A stretch of DNA of 64,000 bases from Sulfitobacter sp. EhC04 (GTDB lineage Bacteria > Pseudomonadota > Alphaproteobacteria > Rhodobacterales > Rhodobacteraceae). This document shows, in pieces, positions 40,054 through 48,922 of this stretch. The translations under genes were made by a program, and so were the position numbers. The notes beneath the pieces were generated by a model that was not told the origin of the DNA, made no database searches, and saw only the letters and a program-made list of their open reading frames with translations. The stretch covers positions 1-64,000 of the forward strand of contig NZ_LXYI01000018.1 of assembly GCF_001650875.1 (NCBI RefSeq), given 5' to 3'. Position 1 is the first letter of the stretch. Each line of letters begins with the position of its first letter.

Positions 40054-41580
40054 TCACGCGGTTGGCGTATTTGCCTTCCATGCCGCCTCGGTCGGACCGC
40101 AGCGCAGGTTCTTGGCGTATTCAACGTCGCCATAATGCTTTTCGACAAAGGCGATGATGCCCGCCAGCAAGCTTTCGTTGCCACCAAACCCGTGCCAGGG
40201 TTTGAAATGCGGCACGTGGTACACGCTGGCCTTGTCCCGCTTGAGCAGGTTGGCGAATACCCCCGCAACAAGGTTGCCGCCCACACCCGTCAGCTTGCCT
40301 GCGCCAAAGTCCTCGGCCTCCTGCAGGCAGTAGAACCACAGCGGGGTTTTCTTGAACCCCTTGTCCTTGAGCGGGTCGGGCACCGCTGGCCGCTGGCTCA
40401 CCTTGAAATGATCCGCCGCCATCTGGCCGCTGGCCAGCTCATAGGTATAGCGGTCGCGGATCATGTTGCGCAGCGCCAGGTTGCGGGACTGGTCCAGCGT
40501 CAGGGTAATGTCGATGTCCTTGAGGTGGATGCGGTCATGCACGAAGGGCAGGTTGAGCAGCGGCAGCCCCAGGCCGGTCCCGACAGGGCGCGCATGTTGA
40601 TGGGCCGTGCCGCCCTTCATGTGGAACATGATGTCATAGTCCATGTTGGCACTTTCGGGCCGCGGCCCGAACCCCAGGGTAGAGAACAGGCCCATTGGCG
40701 TGTCACCCTTGCGCAGCTTGTATTGGAACTGCGTTGTTGCATGGCCAAAGCGATAAGCCGCACCGGTGAACTCCACGGGCATGACCGGCGCCATCGGCGG
40801 CAGCAGATCACCGTGCCATGCCGCTTTCAGGCAGGCCTGATCGACAAAGGCGGGCAGCAGTTCGTTCCAGACAATGTACTGGTAATGCAGCCGGATAAAG
40901 CGCCGGACCTGTTCAAAGTCCTCCAGCGCGGGGACAACGTGGTCTTTCCAGACCTGCGGCTCCATGCCCGCCATGGCACAGGCCTTGATCTCCTTGGCCT
41001 TGTCGCCTTCCTCCTTGCGGTAGGACATCAGGATGTTGTGCAGGCGGATGAAAATGCTCTGGATCTGGGCCACGATCACATTTTCATCATTGCGCGGATC
41101 ACCGATCAGCGCCTTGCCGGAACAGGTGCGCGCGAGATCGAGGTGGTTTTCCTCGCGGCCGAACATCAGGAACTCGCCGGCTTTGCCATTGCCGTAGAGA
41201 TGCGGCGAGGCTTCGGGCCCCGCGCCATAGACGCAGTCAAGGTCGAGGTTGGGCGTGCGCACATTGGTGATGGTCGCAGGATCAATCCGCGATCCCAGCG
41301 CGCTGGTGGCGTCCAGCGTGATGTCATGGTCCACGAACTGACCAAGAAAGGTCATCCCGGCCTCGGCAGGGCCATCGGCCTGATCGTCCTTGCCCATGGT
41401 GACGGACAGGTCGGTCAGCGCGTCGATCACGTCGGCGTGGCTGATGTTCTCGATATGCACCGGATTGCGTTTCAGCATCCTGTCCAGCACGCGGGGAAAG
41501 ACGGCATTCGGGCCGTTCCCTTCAAGACAGGTCTTGGCGAGTTGGTCGAGCCGTGACAGCCCGTGATATTGCTTTGTCAT
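40054..41580 (-). CDS. Heme peroxidase, animal-type family
   Basis: 508 residues from the ATG at 41580, where GGAG lies 7 bases upstream. The animal-peroxidase-like distal motif FLGQFVDHDITLD and the proximal RFGHATTQFQY are present. There is no signal peptide. Such bacterial homologues oxidise halides or organic substrates with peroxide. Sits between the suf operon and the prophage, on the opposite strand. Confidence 0.8.
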   Translation of the reverse strand: MTKQYHGLSRLDQLAKTCLEGNGPNAVFPRVLDRMLKRNPVHIENISHADVIDALTDLSVTMGKDDQADGPAEAGMTFLGQFVDHDITLDATSALGSRIDPATITNVRTPNLDLDCVYGAGPEASPHLYGNGKAGEFLMFGREENHLDLARTCSGKALIGDPRNDENVIVAQIQSIFIRLHNILMSYRKEEGDKAKEIKACAMAGMEPQVWKDHVVPALEDFEQVRRFIRLHYQYIVWNELLPAFVDQACLKAAWHGDLLPPMAPVMPVEFTGAAYRFGHATTQFQYKLRKGDTPMGLFSTLGFGPRPESANMDYDIMFHMKGGTAHQHARPVGTGLGLPLLNLPFVHDRIHLKDIDITLTLDQSRNLALRNMIRDRYTYELASGQMAADHFKVSQRPAVPDPLKDKGFKKTPLWFYCLQEAEDFGAGKLTGVGGNLVAGVFANLLKRDKASVYHVPHFKPWHGFGGNESLLAGIIAFVEKHYGDVEYAKNLRCGPTEAAWKANTPTA

Positions 41581-41743
41581 TTTAATCTCCATTTTTGTGA
41601 AAAATTGAGGCACTGACTGCTACTGGTTAACAGATTCCCTTAATGCGGGTATCCTGACCCATACTGGCCGCGCTGCATAAGTCCGGAAAACCATACCCGG
41701 AGGCATTGCGGGGGCTGGGCGGCTTATGTATAGGAGCATCTGT

Positions 41744-41799
<56 letters not shown>

Positions 41800-41820
<21 letters not shown>

Positions 41821-41889
41821 TATTTCCTTGACCTTTCAGCCATCACGACTTTTCCGCCGGTTTGGTTTCGGTTTGGAAACGGCCCAAAA
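41800..41889. other. Attachment junction of the right prophage (attL)
   Basis: The tRNA-Arg 3' end is intact and is followed directly by phage sequence with the integrase reading toward it, the standard layout of an att site. The core is expected within the T-arm/acceptor segment; the partner copy is beyond the right edge. Confidence 0.6.
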
Positions 41890-43029
41890 TCATCCCCTTT
41901 TGTTCACGGCTTCAACCGCGCTGCTTTGGTAATCGGGGCTGTGGTGCCCGTAGACCTTCTCGATCGTCGCAGTCGTCGTATCGAAGTAGCCGGCGGCATC
42001 CCAGATGGTCGCGCCTTTCTGGAGCGCCCATGTGATGGCGGTGTGTTTCAGGACATGAGGGGTGATCGGCTTGCGGCCCGATTCCGTGTCCATCGTCAGG
42101 TCAATCTGGATCTCGGCTTTCTTGGCCATGGCCTCGGCTATCTCCACAGCCCGCTTCCAGCCTTTCTTGATGTCACCCACCATGCCGCGCTGGATGACGG
42201 TTTCGCCGTCCACCTTCTTCTGGACAGTCCGCTCCACCACGTAGCGCCGCCCGTTCGTTGCCTGGCGCCGCAGCTGGGCCAGATACCTTGGCGGGATGCG
42301 GGATGTTCCCTGCCGCTTCTTCGTGGCCTTCTTGTCGTAGGGCTTGCGGTAGAGCACGCCGTTCACGGTATCGACCCGGCCACCGTGGACCGATGCGATG
42401 TCGATGTGCATTGCGAGGATCGTTGCTTTGCGGGATCCGGTATAGAGGCCGTGCATGATGAAGTCGGCCAGGTGCTTTCCGTCCGCGTTGAGTGCGCGGG
42501 CCCCACGCAATAGCCATGCCGCCTCCTGACGGGTGAGCCAGCGATGGGTCGGCTCTGCCGCGTCGGGCAGGTGAACCTTTTTCGGGCTGAGCAGGTAGCC
42601 CTCGTCAAAGCAGAAATTGATTGCGGCCTGCAGCACGCCAAGCTCCCGTCGGCATGTGCCAGAAGCAACGCCGCGCCCGGCGACGTATCGCTTGCAGGTG
42701 GCCCGAGAAATTTCGTTGACGGCGAGGTCGCCCCAGAACCGATCGAGGGATTCGATGGCGTAGCCGATGCGGGCCGGATCTGCCACGGATGGGGCATGTT
42801 CCTCGCCGTATATGCTCAGGGCTTCGCTCACTGTCATTTCGTCCGGTTGAACGGGACCACCTGCGCGGCGCTTCCGCGCGAGGTACGCTTCGAACTGGAT
42901 TTCAGCTTCTGCGCGGTCATTTGTGCGGGTCGAGATCGGCAGGATTCCGGTGTCCCGGATTTCCCAGACTGAGGGACCATCTTTTCTGTCCCGCCAATGG
43001 AGGCGGGCACCTTTGGCTTTACGCGGCAT
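41890..43029 (-). CDS. Phage tyrosine integrase
   Basis: 379 residues. Catalytic Arg200 is in TGSRKAT and the nucleophile is probably Tyr360 in EKVYGHHSPD. The middle motif reads PHVLKHT (residues 324-330), with Lys328 where HxxR is canonical, and the usual third GH box is GYF. The relative HVL[R/K]HT...VYGHH pattern occurs in a group of alphaproteobacterial integrases. It reads toward the tRNA and would catalyse integration into tRNA-Arg(CCG). Confidence 0.88.
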   Translation of the reverse strand: MPRKAKGARLHWRDRKDGPSVWEIRDTGILPISTRTNDRAEAEIQFEAYLARKRRAGGPVQPDEMTVSEALSIYGEEHAPSVADPARIGYAIESLDRFWGDLAVNEISRATCKRYVAGRGVASGTCRRELGVLQAAINFCFDEGYLLSPKKVHLPDAAEPTHRWLTRQEAAWLLRGARALNADGKHLADFIMHGLYTGSRKATILAMHIDIASVHGGRVDTVNGVLYRKPYDKKATKKRQGTSRIPPRYLAQLRRQATNGRRYVVERTVQKKVDGETVIQRGMVGDIKKGWKRAVEIAEAMAKKAEIQIDLTMDTESGRKPITPHVLKHTAITWALQKGATIWDAAGYFDTTTATIEKVYGHHSPDYQSSAVEAVNKRG

Positions 43030-43187
43030 AGTTCGATCAACTCCGGTATGTCATCAGGATGCAGCTTTACCGCCCGACCCATGATGATGGTCTTGCCGTG
43101 CAGATCGGCGACCTTGCGCAGGGAGTCGCGCGGTACGCCAATTTCACTTGCGGCTTCCTTTATGTCCAGCAGGCGTACCAGGCTCAT
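42834..43187 (-). CDS. Excisionase-like HTH protein overlapping the integrase
   Basis: 117 residues. Residues 6-55 (LLDIKEAASEIGVPRDSLRKVADL then IIMGRAVKLHPDDIPEL) are a MerR-like winged helix-turn-helix of the excisionase/AlpA type. The gene overlaps the integrase 5' end by about 195 bases in another frame, so the C-terminal half is constrained by the integrase coding sequence. Likely Xis. Confidence 0.65.
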   Translation of the reverse strand: MSLVRLLDIKEAASEIGVPRDSLRKVADLHGKTIIMGRAVKLHPDDIPELIELCRVKPKVPASIGGTEKMVPQSGKSGTPESCRSRPAQMTAQKLKSSSKRTSRGSAAQVVPFNRTK

Positions 43188-43573
43188 ATCTCGACCCCTG
43201 ATGCTTTCTCGGCCCGTTGTTCGTTGCGGGCCAGTGTCGCAAGCCGGGCAATGACAGAATTGTTCGCCCGGCCCAGGCGGCGCGCCATCTTATAGCGAGA
43301 CATCCCCGCCAGCGCCCAATCGAGGATTTTGCGGTCCTCTTCCGGGGTGAACTCACGCACCATCACACCATTGCGAAAGTAGGTGCGAGGATTGCTGTTG
43401 ACCGTTGGCTTGTCAGCGGTACTTGGGCTGTCCACGCCTCGCATCAGGCAATGGTGCGAGACCGCTTTCGCTGTCATCTCGACCCTCGTGGCGATCTGCC
43501 CGTAGGACAGGCCCCGCTCACGTAGGGCCATGGCGTCTTGGATCTGGGTCTCAGTGTACTTCTGCGCGGTCAT
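43184..43573 (-). CDS. Two-domain HTH regulator
   Basis: 129 residues, ATGA overlap with the excisionase. N-terminal HTH (MALRERGLSYGQIATRVEMTAKAVSHH) and a second Myb-like helix set (FTPEEDRKILDWALAGMSRYKMARRLGRANNSV). Probably a regulator of excision or the adjacent genes; no ligand domain. Confidence 0.65.
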   Translation of the reverse strand: MTAQKYTETQIQDAMALRERGLSYGQIATRVEMTAKAVSHHCLMRGVDSPSTADKPTVNSNPRTYFRNGVMVREFTPEEDRKILDWALAGMSRYKMARRLGRANNSVIARLATLARNEQRAEKASGVEI

Positions 43574-43574
43574 G

Positions 43575-43760
43575 TCAAACTCCCATCTTCCAGATCCGAT
43601 AGATCACGCTGACGATCATGGCGGCGCAGTAGAGGGCTGTCAGAACCAACACCGCGGCCAAAAGTTTCAGCACGATCATCTGGGCTTTGTCCCGCCAGTC
43701 ATCCTCGTGCACCGGCTCCCGCAGGCTGGCGAAGTGCGGGAGGTCATCTCTCCGTCCCAT
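43575..43760 (-). CDS. Small single-pass membrane protein
   Basis: 61 residues, with a hydrophobic helix at about 27-52 (MIVLKLLAAVLVLTALYCAAMIVSVIY) and an acidic cytoplasmic N-terminus. It lies between regulators and the coiled-coil gene. Unknown; a superinfection-exclusion or inner-membrane accessory role is possible. Confidence 0.55.
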   Translation of the reverse strand: MGRRDDLPHFASLREPVHEDDWRDKAQMIVLKLLAAVLVLTALYCAAMIVSVIYRIWKMGV

Positions 43761-43761
43761 C

Positions 43762-45045
43762 TCAGAACACCATCTGAACGTGCGGGATCTTGCCGTCGCA
43801 AATGGCCTGGGCCATTTCCTCGATCGGATATTCAGCCAGGGCAGCTGTAACTTCTTTCAGCATCCGGTCGCGACGGGCCTGATCGGATCTGCGCCTTTCC
43901 AGATCCTCGGCAGTCAGACGGGCTACCTCAGCCTCCCGCTCTGCCGCTTCCTCCAAGGCGCGCTCGGCGGCCTCACTCTCAGCACGCTCCCGCTCGGCCA
44001 CCCGTTGGCGTTCCGCCTCTTCCTCGGCGACCTTGAGCCGGTGGGTGACGATTTCGAGCGTGGCAAGGCGGTGCTGCTCGACGCGCTTCCTGTCTTCGTC
44101 CAGCAGCTTTTCGATCTCGGGCGGAATCTTCTTTTCCAACTCGTACCGGATCAGGCCCAACGGTTGATCGTCGGGACCGATCTTTCCGGCACCGCACCCG
44201 CTGATGTGATCCATGATGTCGGAAGCGGCCTGCTGCTTGTCGGCGCGTTCTTCGGCAAGCCGTTGCCGCTCAGCCTCTTCTTGCTGGATCCGGGCCTGCT
44301 TTTCCTGATCAATCCGGGCCTGCTCTTCGCGGGCGGCGCGCTCTTCGGCTTCCTTCTGCTCTCGGGCCTGGCGTTCCTCGGCCTCTTTGGCCTCCCGAGC
44401 CTGCCGCTCTTCGGCCTCGCGCGCCTCGCGTTCGGCGGCTTCCTGCTTCAGCTTTTCGATCTGGCGTTGCTGCTGTTCGCGGACCTCTGCGGAGTCGAGA
44501 TCGACCCGGTACTTCGTCAGCGCGTCGGCCTTGGCGTCGACCGCCATCGGCTTCAATTCGTCCCAGCCCTCTTCGACCTCGACCGCTTCGACTTCGGTGA
44601 TCACGGCTGTGATTTCCGATGATGCCATGTTGAAATGTGTCCGGTCCTTGTCGAACACCTTCATCCGTTCGCGAAGCGCGGCTTTGCGCTCTTCCTCGGC
44701 GGTTTCCCAGACCTCCAAGGGCTTCCGAACTTGCTGCTTCAATTCGTCCAGCGTTTCTCGGATCTTCCGACGCTCCACATTCACCTGGTCGATCTGTTTT
44801 TGGGCCTCGGCTGTCAGTTCCTTGCCCGCTTCATCCAACAGCGTTTTGGACCGGGCCACCTTGTAGGCGAGGGACTTGATCGCATCACGGCCCTTCCTTG
44901 TGCTGACATCGGGCGTGTGTAGCGCGACCTCTTCCTTGATCCGGGTCAGGATGGGGTCGACGTTGCCCTCAGAGAAGGCTGTCGCGATCTGGTTCGGCTC
45001 GATGACGACCAGCGCGGTTTCGGTTGTTTCAATTTCGTCTTTCAT
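43762..45045 (-). CDS. Phage coiled-coil protein
   Basis: 427 residues, preceded by AAGGAA. Residues about 185-290 and 320-400 are extreme Glu/Arg/Ala coiled coil (REQQQRQIEKLKQEAAEREARE and ERERAESEAAERALEEAAERE). The N-terminus (PDVSTRKGRDAIKSLAYKVA) resembles a DUF found beside RecT in many prophages. It is co-directional with recE/recT and may tether the recombination complex; that is inferred. Confidence 0.65.
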   Translation of the reverse strand: MKDEIETTETALVVIEPNQIATAFSEGNVDPILTRIKEEVALHTPDVSTRKGRDAIKSLAYKVARSKTLLDEAGKELTAEAQKQIDQVNVERRKIRETLDELKQQVRKPLEVWETAEEERKAALRERMKVFDKDRTHFNMASSEITAVITEVEAVEVEEGWDELKPMAVDAKADALTKYRVDLDSAEVREQQQRQIEKLKQEAAEREAREAEERQAREAKEAEERQAREQKEAEERAAREEQARIDQEKQARIQQEEAERQRLAEERADKQQAASDIMDHISGCGAGKIGPDDQPLGLIRYELEKKIPPEIEKLLDEDRKRVEQHRLATLEIVTHRLKVAEEEAERQRVAERERAESEAAERALEEAAEREAEVARLTAEDLERRRSDQARRDRMLKEVTAALAEYPIEEMAQAICDGKIPHVQMVF

Positions 45046-45059
45046 CAGTCGGTTCCTTT

Positions 45060-45281
45060 TCAGTCGACGCCCATGATTTTGCGATAGGCCAGCATTTCAG
45101 TGAGATTTTCGGCCGCAGCCTGCAGGTGCTTGATGGCCTGGCGAATGTCCTGCGACGTTCCATCCAGAGCATCAGCCGGCAGCAGATCGTCAGCGTTCTC
45201 GATTGCCTGCGAGGCTTTCATGTGTCTGGAGCGCGCGCCCTGCGGCAGGATGACGTCCAAACTTTTGTACCGTTCGTTCAT
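45060..45281 (-). CDS. Small phage protein
   Basis: 73 residues from the ATG at 45281, where AGGAG is 9 bases upstream; the longer in-frame start has no site. Mostly helical: MKASQAIENADDLLPADALDGTS-like with AAAENLTEMLAYRKIMG. Overlaps the YbcO-like gene by 4 bases. Unknown. Confidence 0.6.
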   Translation of the reverse strand: MNERYKSLDVILPQGARSRHMKASQAIENADDLLPADALDGTSQDIRQAIKHLQAAAENLTEMLAYRKIMGVD

Positions 45282-45691
45282 ATCAGGCTTGCTCCTTTGA
45301 CTGTGATGATGCCGTCCTGAACCAGCATCGCTTGGGTTTCGTGCGTTGCCGCCAGAATCCGCTGAAACATTTGGGCGCGGAGATCCGGGTCGGTATGAAG
45401 AGTGCGCCAGCCGGTCTGAACCCGGTCCCAAAGCGCATGGCAGGTCATGCACCCCGCGATGGCAGATAAGTCGGAGACCTTCGTGGACATGCCCTTGCCA
45501 AGGTTGCCGGAATGGCATCCGACCACTGTGCGCCGATCAGCGCAGCGCAACCCGACCAGCCCCGCGATCCGCATGGTGCAAGGCATCGGCAGGGATACGT
45601 GCCGGCCGGAAAATGTACCCCCGATGGCGTTCATCAAGTCTTCCGAACGGACCTTCGGAAGCATGTGCGGGCGGTACTCGTACTCGCTCAC
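45278..45691 (-). CDS. YbcO-like (DUF1364) nuclease
   Basis: 137 residues, GTG start overlapping the previous stop. CTMRIAGLVGLRCADRRTVVGCHSG then GCMTCHALWD mirror the Cys/His pattern of YbcO-type phage nucleases (C..I.G..., CxxCH). Probably a structure- or damage-linked endonuclease in the recombination module. Confidence 0.65.
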   Translation of the reverse strand: MSEYEYRPHMLPKVRSEDLMNAIGGTFSGRHVSLPMPCTMRIAGLVGLRCADRRTVVGCHSGNLGKGMSTKVSDLSAIAGCMTCHALWDRVQTGWRTLHTDPDLRAQMFQRILAATHETQAMLVQDGIITVKGASLI

Positions 45692-46005
45692 GCGAAGGCC
45701 TCCGCAGCGATGGTGATCGTCCGCACCTGTTCAATCGCCTCAATGGGGTCAATCAAACCGTCATCGTAGGTCGCGATGACACGCGCCAAGTCCCGTTCCA
45801 TCGGCGACACGAGTTCGACGCTGCGGTGCCGGCCTGGGATGAAGCGGATCTTGCCCAAATTCTGCAACTGCGTGAGAATTGGACGGATCTGGCCGACGCT
45901 CTTCAAACCGATGCCTTTGGAAATATCGCGGTAGGCTGGGCTGTGGCCGTGCTTTTCGATGTATTCCCGGATGAAACGGAGGGCGAATTTCTGCTGCTCG
46001 GTCAT
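45688..46005 (-). CDS. LexA-type HTH protein
   Basis: 105 residues, ATG at 46005 (a GTG one codon upstream is also possible). The N-terminus MTEQQKFALRFIREYIEKHGHSPAYRDISKGIGLKS with a following RPILTQLQNLGKIRF is the LexA DNA-binding domain without a peptidase. Follows RecT in the same operon; perhaps a regulator of the left operon. Confidence 0.65.
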   Translation of the reverse strand: MTEQQKFALRFIREYIEKHGHSPAYRDISKGIGLKSVGQIRPILTQLQNLGKIRFIPGRHRSVELVSPMERDLARVIATYDDGLIDPIEAIEQVRTITIAAEAFA

Positions 46006-46973
46006 CACTCAGAGTCCTCGCTGTGGTCGCTTTCGACGGAATCCCACCCGGCGAACCAGTTGGAGGCGGAAACGGGGTCTTTGGGGTAGGGGCAATCGCC
46101 GCGAGACAGACCACCTTCCCGAGCCTCGACACCGTTCTGGTAGGCCGGCGATTCCGTATCTACTTCGGGCTCTTCGACCTGCACATTCGTGCGGCTTTGA
46201 TCGGCCTCTTGGGGGGTCTCGCCTTCCGTTTGGGCTTGATCTTCCTCGGTCGTCTCGGTCGCGGCGTGGCGCGCGTCCTCCGCCAGCTGAGCGAAAGCCC
46301 CACGCTTCGGCGTGACGTCGCGCATTGGCTCCATGCTTTCGACTTCATCAGCCGAATAGGCGCCCATCATCACGCTGGGTTTATGGCGCCTCACCCAACC
46401 GCGCGCAGCGTAATAGGTAAGCTGCTGATCGGGGTCCAAATGCCAGAGCGGTGAGTTCTTGACGGTGATTTCATCAAGGCGGGGGCTGACGTATTCGAAG
46501 CGGCGCCCCTTCAATTCGACCCATGCGATGCAGCGCCGATCTCCGACTGCCGCACGTTGCGCAACGACGTTGCCCTTGGAGCTCTTGGCCGGCTCGTTGG
46601 TAATGGTGAAATTGCCCTCGTACTCGTAATTCAGCTGAATGCCGGCACATGCTTCGAGAGCGGACACAAACACCTTCGCCTGATACCCGATGGGCCCGTT
46701 CTCCTTGGCCTGATAGGTCTCCATTGCCAGCGCGAAGGGATCGACCTTCCACTGTATCGCCCGCATAGTGACCGCCAGACAGATTGCAGGCTTGTGGCGC
46801 AGGTGCGGCGGCAGCATGACGTCAGCCTTCGACATCAGATCCGAAAACTGGACCAGTTCGCCAAGGTTCTCGAACTGATACGCGCCAAGGCCGGGGTCGA
46901 TACTGGAGATGCCTTCAACCTCCTTGGCGACCTGAATGTTTGTGATCGACGTAGCTCTAGCCTCTTCGTTCAT
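46005..46973 (-). CDS. RecT-family ssDNA annealing protein
   Basis: 322 residues from the ATG at 46973 (ATGA overlap with the exonuclease gene, GGGAG upstream). The RecT core is clear: SDLMSKADVMLPPHLRHKPAICLAV, FALAMETYQ, GPIGYQAKVFVSALEACAGI. The C-terminus is acidic and disordered. With the RecE-like nuclease it forms a phage recombination pair. Confidence 0.85.
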   Translation of the reverse strand: MNEEARATSITNIQVAKEVEGISSIDPGLGAYQFENLGELVQFSDLMSKADVMLPPHLRHKPAICLAVTMRAIQWKVDPFALAMETYQAKENGPIGYQAKVFVSALEACAGIQLNYEYEGNFTITNEPAKSSKGNVVAQRAAVGDRRCIAWVELKGRRFEYVSPRLDEITVKNSPLWHLDPDQQLTYYAARGWVRRHKPSVMMGAYSADEVESMEPMRDVTPKRGAFAQLAEDARHAATETTEEDQAQTEGETPQEADQSRTNVQVEEPEVDTESPAYQNGVEAREGGLSRGDCPYPKDPVSASNWFAGWDSVESDHSEDSE

Positions 46974-48016
46974 GGTGCAACTCCCGCAAAGTTCATTTCT
47001 TCGAGCAGCCGTTCGCGCTGCGCCTTGTTTCGCCGATAGGCTTCGACGTGTTCGCCGGGACCGGGCCAATCTCCACTGGCAATGCAGTTGCTGATGGTCT
47101 GGAGCGCGCGATTGTTTCGGAACTCACCAATGCGCAGATCCTCTTCCTCGATCTCGCGCAGGATGACGTGGTGAGGCTTCGCATCGCACTGGAACACCAG
47201 CCCCACCTGATCGGGCTTGTTTCTGGTCAATATTTCGAAGCCCATGGCAGCGAAGGCCATTTGCATGTCGTAGCCGTGCTGGGTAATCCGGCCATCGACC
47301 AGCCAGCCGTTGAACGGTCGACCTTGGGTGTTGACCTTCTTGTAGTCGGAGATCATGCCTGAGAAGGAAATCTGGTCAGGCCGAGCGAGGCACCAGATGC
47401 CTGTGCGGTCGTCCTGCCATGCCATTGTGATTTCAGGAATACCGCCAAGCGCAGCGCAGGCTGCGGGGTCCGCGGCCAAAGCCCGGCCCATACCTGCGAT
47501 CATCTCCCACTCTTTTTCGGAAACCTTTTCCCTGGGATCTCTGTCGATGTCGTACCAGTATTCGACAGCGCGCGCCCCGGCAGGTGTCGGGTTGCCTTCC
47601 ACATACCGGACGATCTGATCGAAGGTCGGGCGCTGAGGTGGCGCTTTCGGCCTTACGCTGCCTGACTTCGCCAGTTTCATCATTTCCGGGACGGACATGG
47701 AGGCTGGAGCAGAAGGGAGGATCCTTACAAATTCCTCCATGCCTTCGGGTCCGCGTTCGATGTATGCGGCCATGACCCTGCCAAGCCGAAACGCGGTCTT
47801 GTCATCCTCGACTTCGCGGTCGGGATTGTCCGGGTGCCGGAGCCAGAGATCGGCGGGGCTGTTCAGCTCGACTGTCCGCAGCACCGAGCTTGTCACGCTG
47901 TAGCCATCACAGGGCTGGTTGTGGTGTCTCTCCATCGGAATGTTGTAGAAACCGGGCTCGGTAATCAGTTCGTCAGGCTCGAGCGTCCTGATCTCGTGAT
48001 CGAAGTGATCGCGCAT
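46970..48016 (-). CDS. RecE-like PD-(D/E)XK exonuclease
   Basis: 348 residues, ATG at 48016 with GGAG upstream. The C-terminal half is a PDDEXK nuclease of the DUF3799 type: AWQDDRTGIWCLARPDQISF, then SDYKKVNTQ (D..D..DYK catalytic set), with later QVGLVFQ. It would digest DNA ends 5'-3' to feed RecT. It is the first gene downstream of PL. Confidence 0.8.
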   Translation of the reverse strand: MRDHFDHEIRTLEPDELITEPGFYNIPMERHHNQPCDGYSVTSSVLRTVELNSPADLWLRHPDNPDREVEDDKTAFRLGRVMAAYIERGPEGMEEFVRILPSAPASMSVPEMMKLAKSGSVRPKAPPQRPTFDQIVRYVEGNPTPAGARAVEYWYDIDRDPREKVSEKEWEMIAGMGRALAADPAACAALGGIPEITMAWQDDRTGIWCLARPDQISFSGMISDYKKVNTQGRPFNGWLVDGRITQHGYDMQMAFAAMGFEILTRNKPDQVGLVFQCDAKPHHVILREIEEEDLRIGEFRNNRALQTISNCIASGDWPGPGEHVEAYRRNKAQRERLLEEMNFAGVAP

Positions 48017-48051
48017 TTGGGGTCTCCGTGTGGCGGTTTTGTTCTGACCCC

Positions 48052-48105
48052 TTATAGCGATAAACGATACTTTTCGACAAGCCTAAAAGTAGTGAAAAAG
48101 ACTAC
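48052..48105 (-). promoter_or_regulatory. Early left promoter with two repressor operators
   Basis: On the minus strand TTGTCG (48080-48075), a 17-base spacer and CTATAA (48057-48052). Operator-like sites are at 48054-48070 (ATAGCGATAAACGATAC), lying in the spacer, and 48089-48105 (GTAGTGAAAAAGACTAC). The site in the spacer would block RNA polymerase; typical of a CI-regulated PL driving recE, recT and the other leftward genes. Confidence 0.65.
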
Positions 48106-48143
48106 AAAACCCGCAAACGGTGTAGCTTGCTGAAACGTAACGC

Positions 48144-48168
48144 AAAAAAGAACCCGCTCAGAGCGGGT
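48144..48168 (-). terminator. Terminator of the repressor gene
   Basis: ACCCGCT-cag-AGCGGGT followed on the minus strand by TCTTTTTTG, located between the repressor stop and the PL region. Confidence 0.85.
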
Positions 48169-48192
48169 GCGATTGCTTAAATTTTAGGGTGT

Positions 48193-48828
48193 TCAGACCT
48201 TGCGTCCGTACCAGAGAACCTTGCCAACGGGCGTGATGTCTTTGGTCGGCGCCTCGATCGGCGGGTAGATGTCGCGGTTGTCGGATAGGATGGTCACATG
48301 ATCTTTGCGTCCAGATCTCCCGATCCGCTTGACGTGTAGAACGTCGTCAAACCGCAAGACGAACAAGCCGTCAAAAGCCAGGTTCGTTTTGCTCAAGTCG
48401 AGCAGCACCACGTCGTCGTCCAGGAGCGTTGGCTCCATGGAGTCGCCCTTGACGCTGATGATGGCCAAATCGCCCATCTGGCTACTGGTCAGCTTCTTAA
48501 GATACTCGGCAGGAAACGCGAGGCTGTGCGTGACCTCTTCCTCCAGCACGACGGAACCACCGCCTGCGCTGGCATCCACGGAGTAGACAGGTATCAGCGA
48601 TTCGAGCGCCCGCGTATCTTCGGAAAATCCGGGGATCGTCGTTTGCGATTCTTGATCGCCGAAGAATTTCAGGACGGCCGGTATCTCTTCTGGCTGAACT
48701 CGACGGTCGCCACGCAAGACCTTCGACATCTTGTCATTGTCGATGCCCATAGCCTCAGCCAGGCGGGCCTGCTCGCCGCGCTTGCCCGTCATCCTCGCCT
48801 TGATCCAGTTGCTATCAATCACGTCCAT
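48193..48828 (-). CDS. CI-type S24 phage repressor
   Basis: 211 residues. An N-terminal HTH (GEQARLAEAMGIDNDKMSKVLRGDRR) is followed by a peptidase S24 domain with the serine in VKGDSMEPTLLDDD and the lysine in DVLHVKRIGR. This is a RecA-inducible self-cleaving repressor that would be inactivated by SOS induction (recA is in this window). It is convergent with PL genes and divergent from the Cro-like gene. Confidence 0.9.
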   Translation of the reverse strand: MDVIDSNWIKARMTGKRGEQARLAEAMGIDNDKMSKVLRGDRRVQPEEIPAVLKFFGDQESQTTIPGFSEDTRALESLIPVYSVDASAGGGSVVLEEEVTHSLAFPAEYLKKLTSSQMGDLAIISVKGDSMEPTLLDDDVVLLDLSKTNLAFDGLFVLRFDDVLHVKRIGRSGRKDHVTILSDNRDIYPPIEAPTKDITPVGKVLWYGRKV

Positions 48829-48862
48829 TGCCTGACCTAAGCGAAAAGATCACCACCTGAAT

Positions 48863-48912
48863 ATGGTGAAATACGATACAAAATGCTTGACAGTTGTAGG
48901 GATTTTCGCAAG
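48863..48912. promoter_or_regulatory. PR/PRM operator region
   Basis: Two operator-like sites: ATGGTGAAATACGATAC (48863-48879) and GTAGGGATTTTCGCAAG (48896-48912). A TTGACA -35 box for the rightward promoter is at 48887-48892, and its spacer holds the second site. The -10 is not obvious. Confidence 0.55.
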
Positions 48913-48922
48913 TTGAGGTGTC

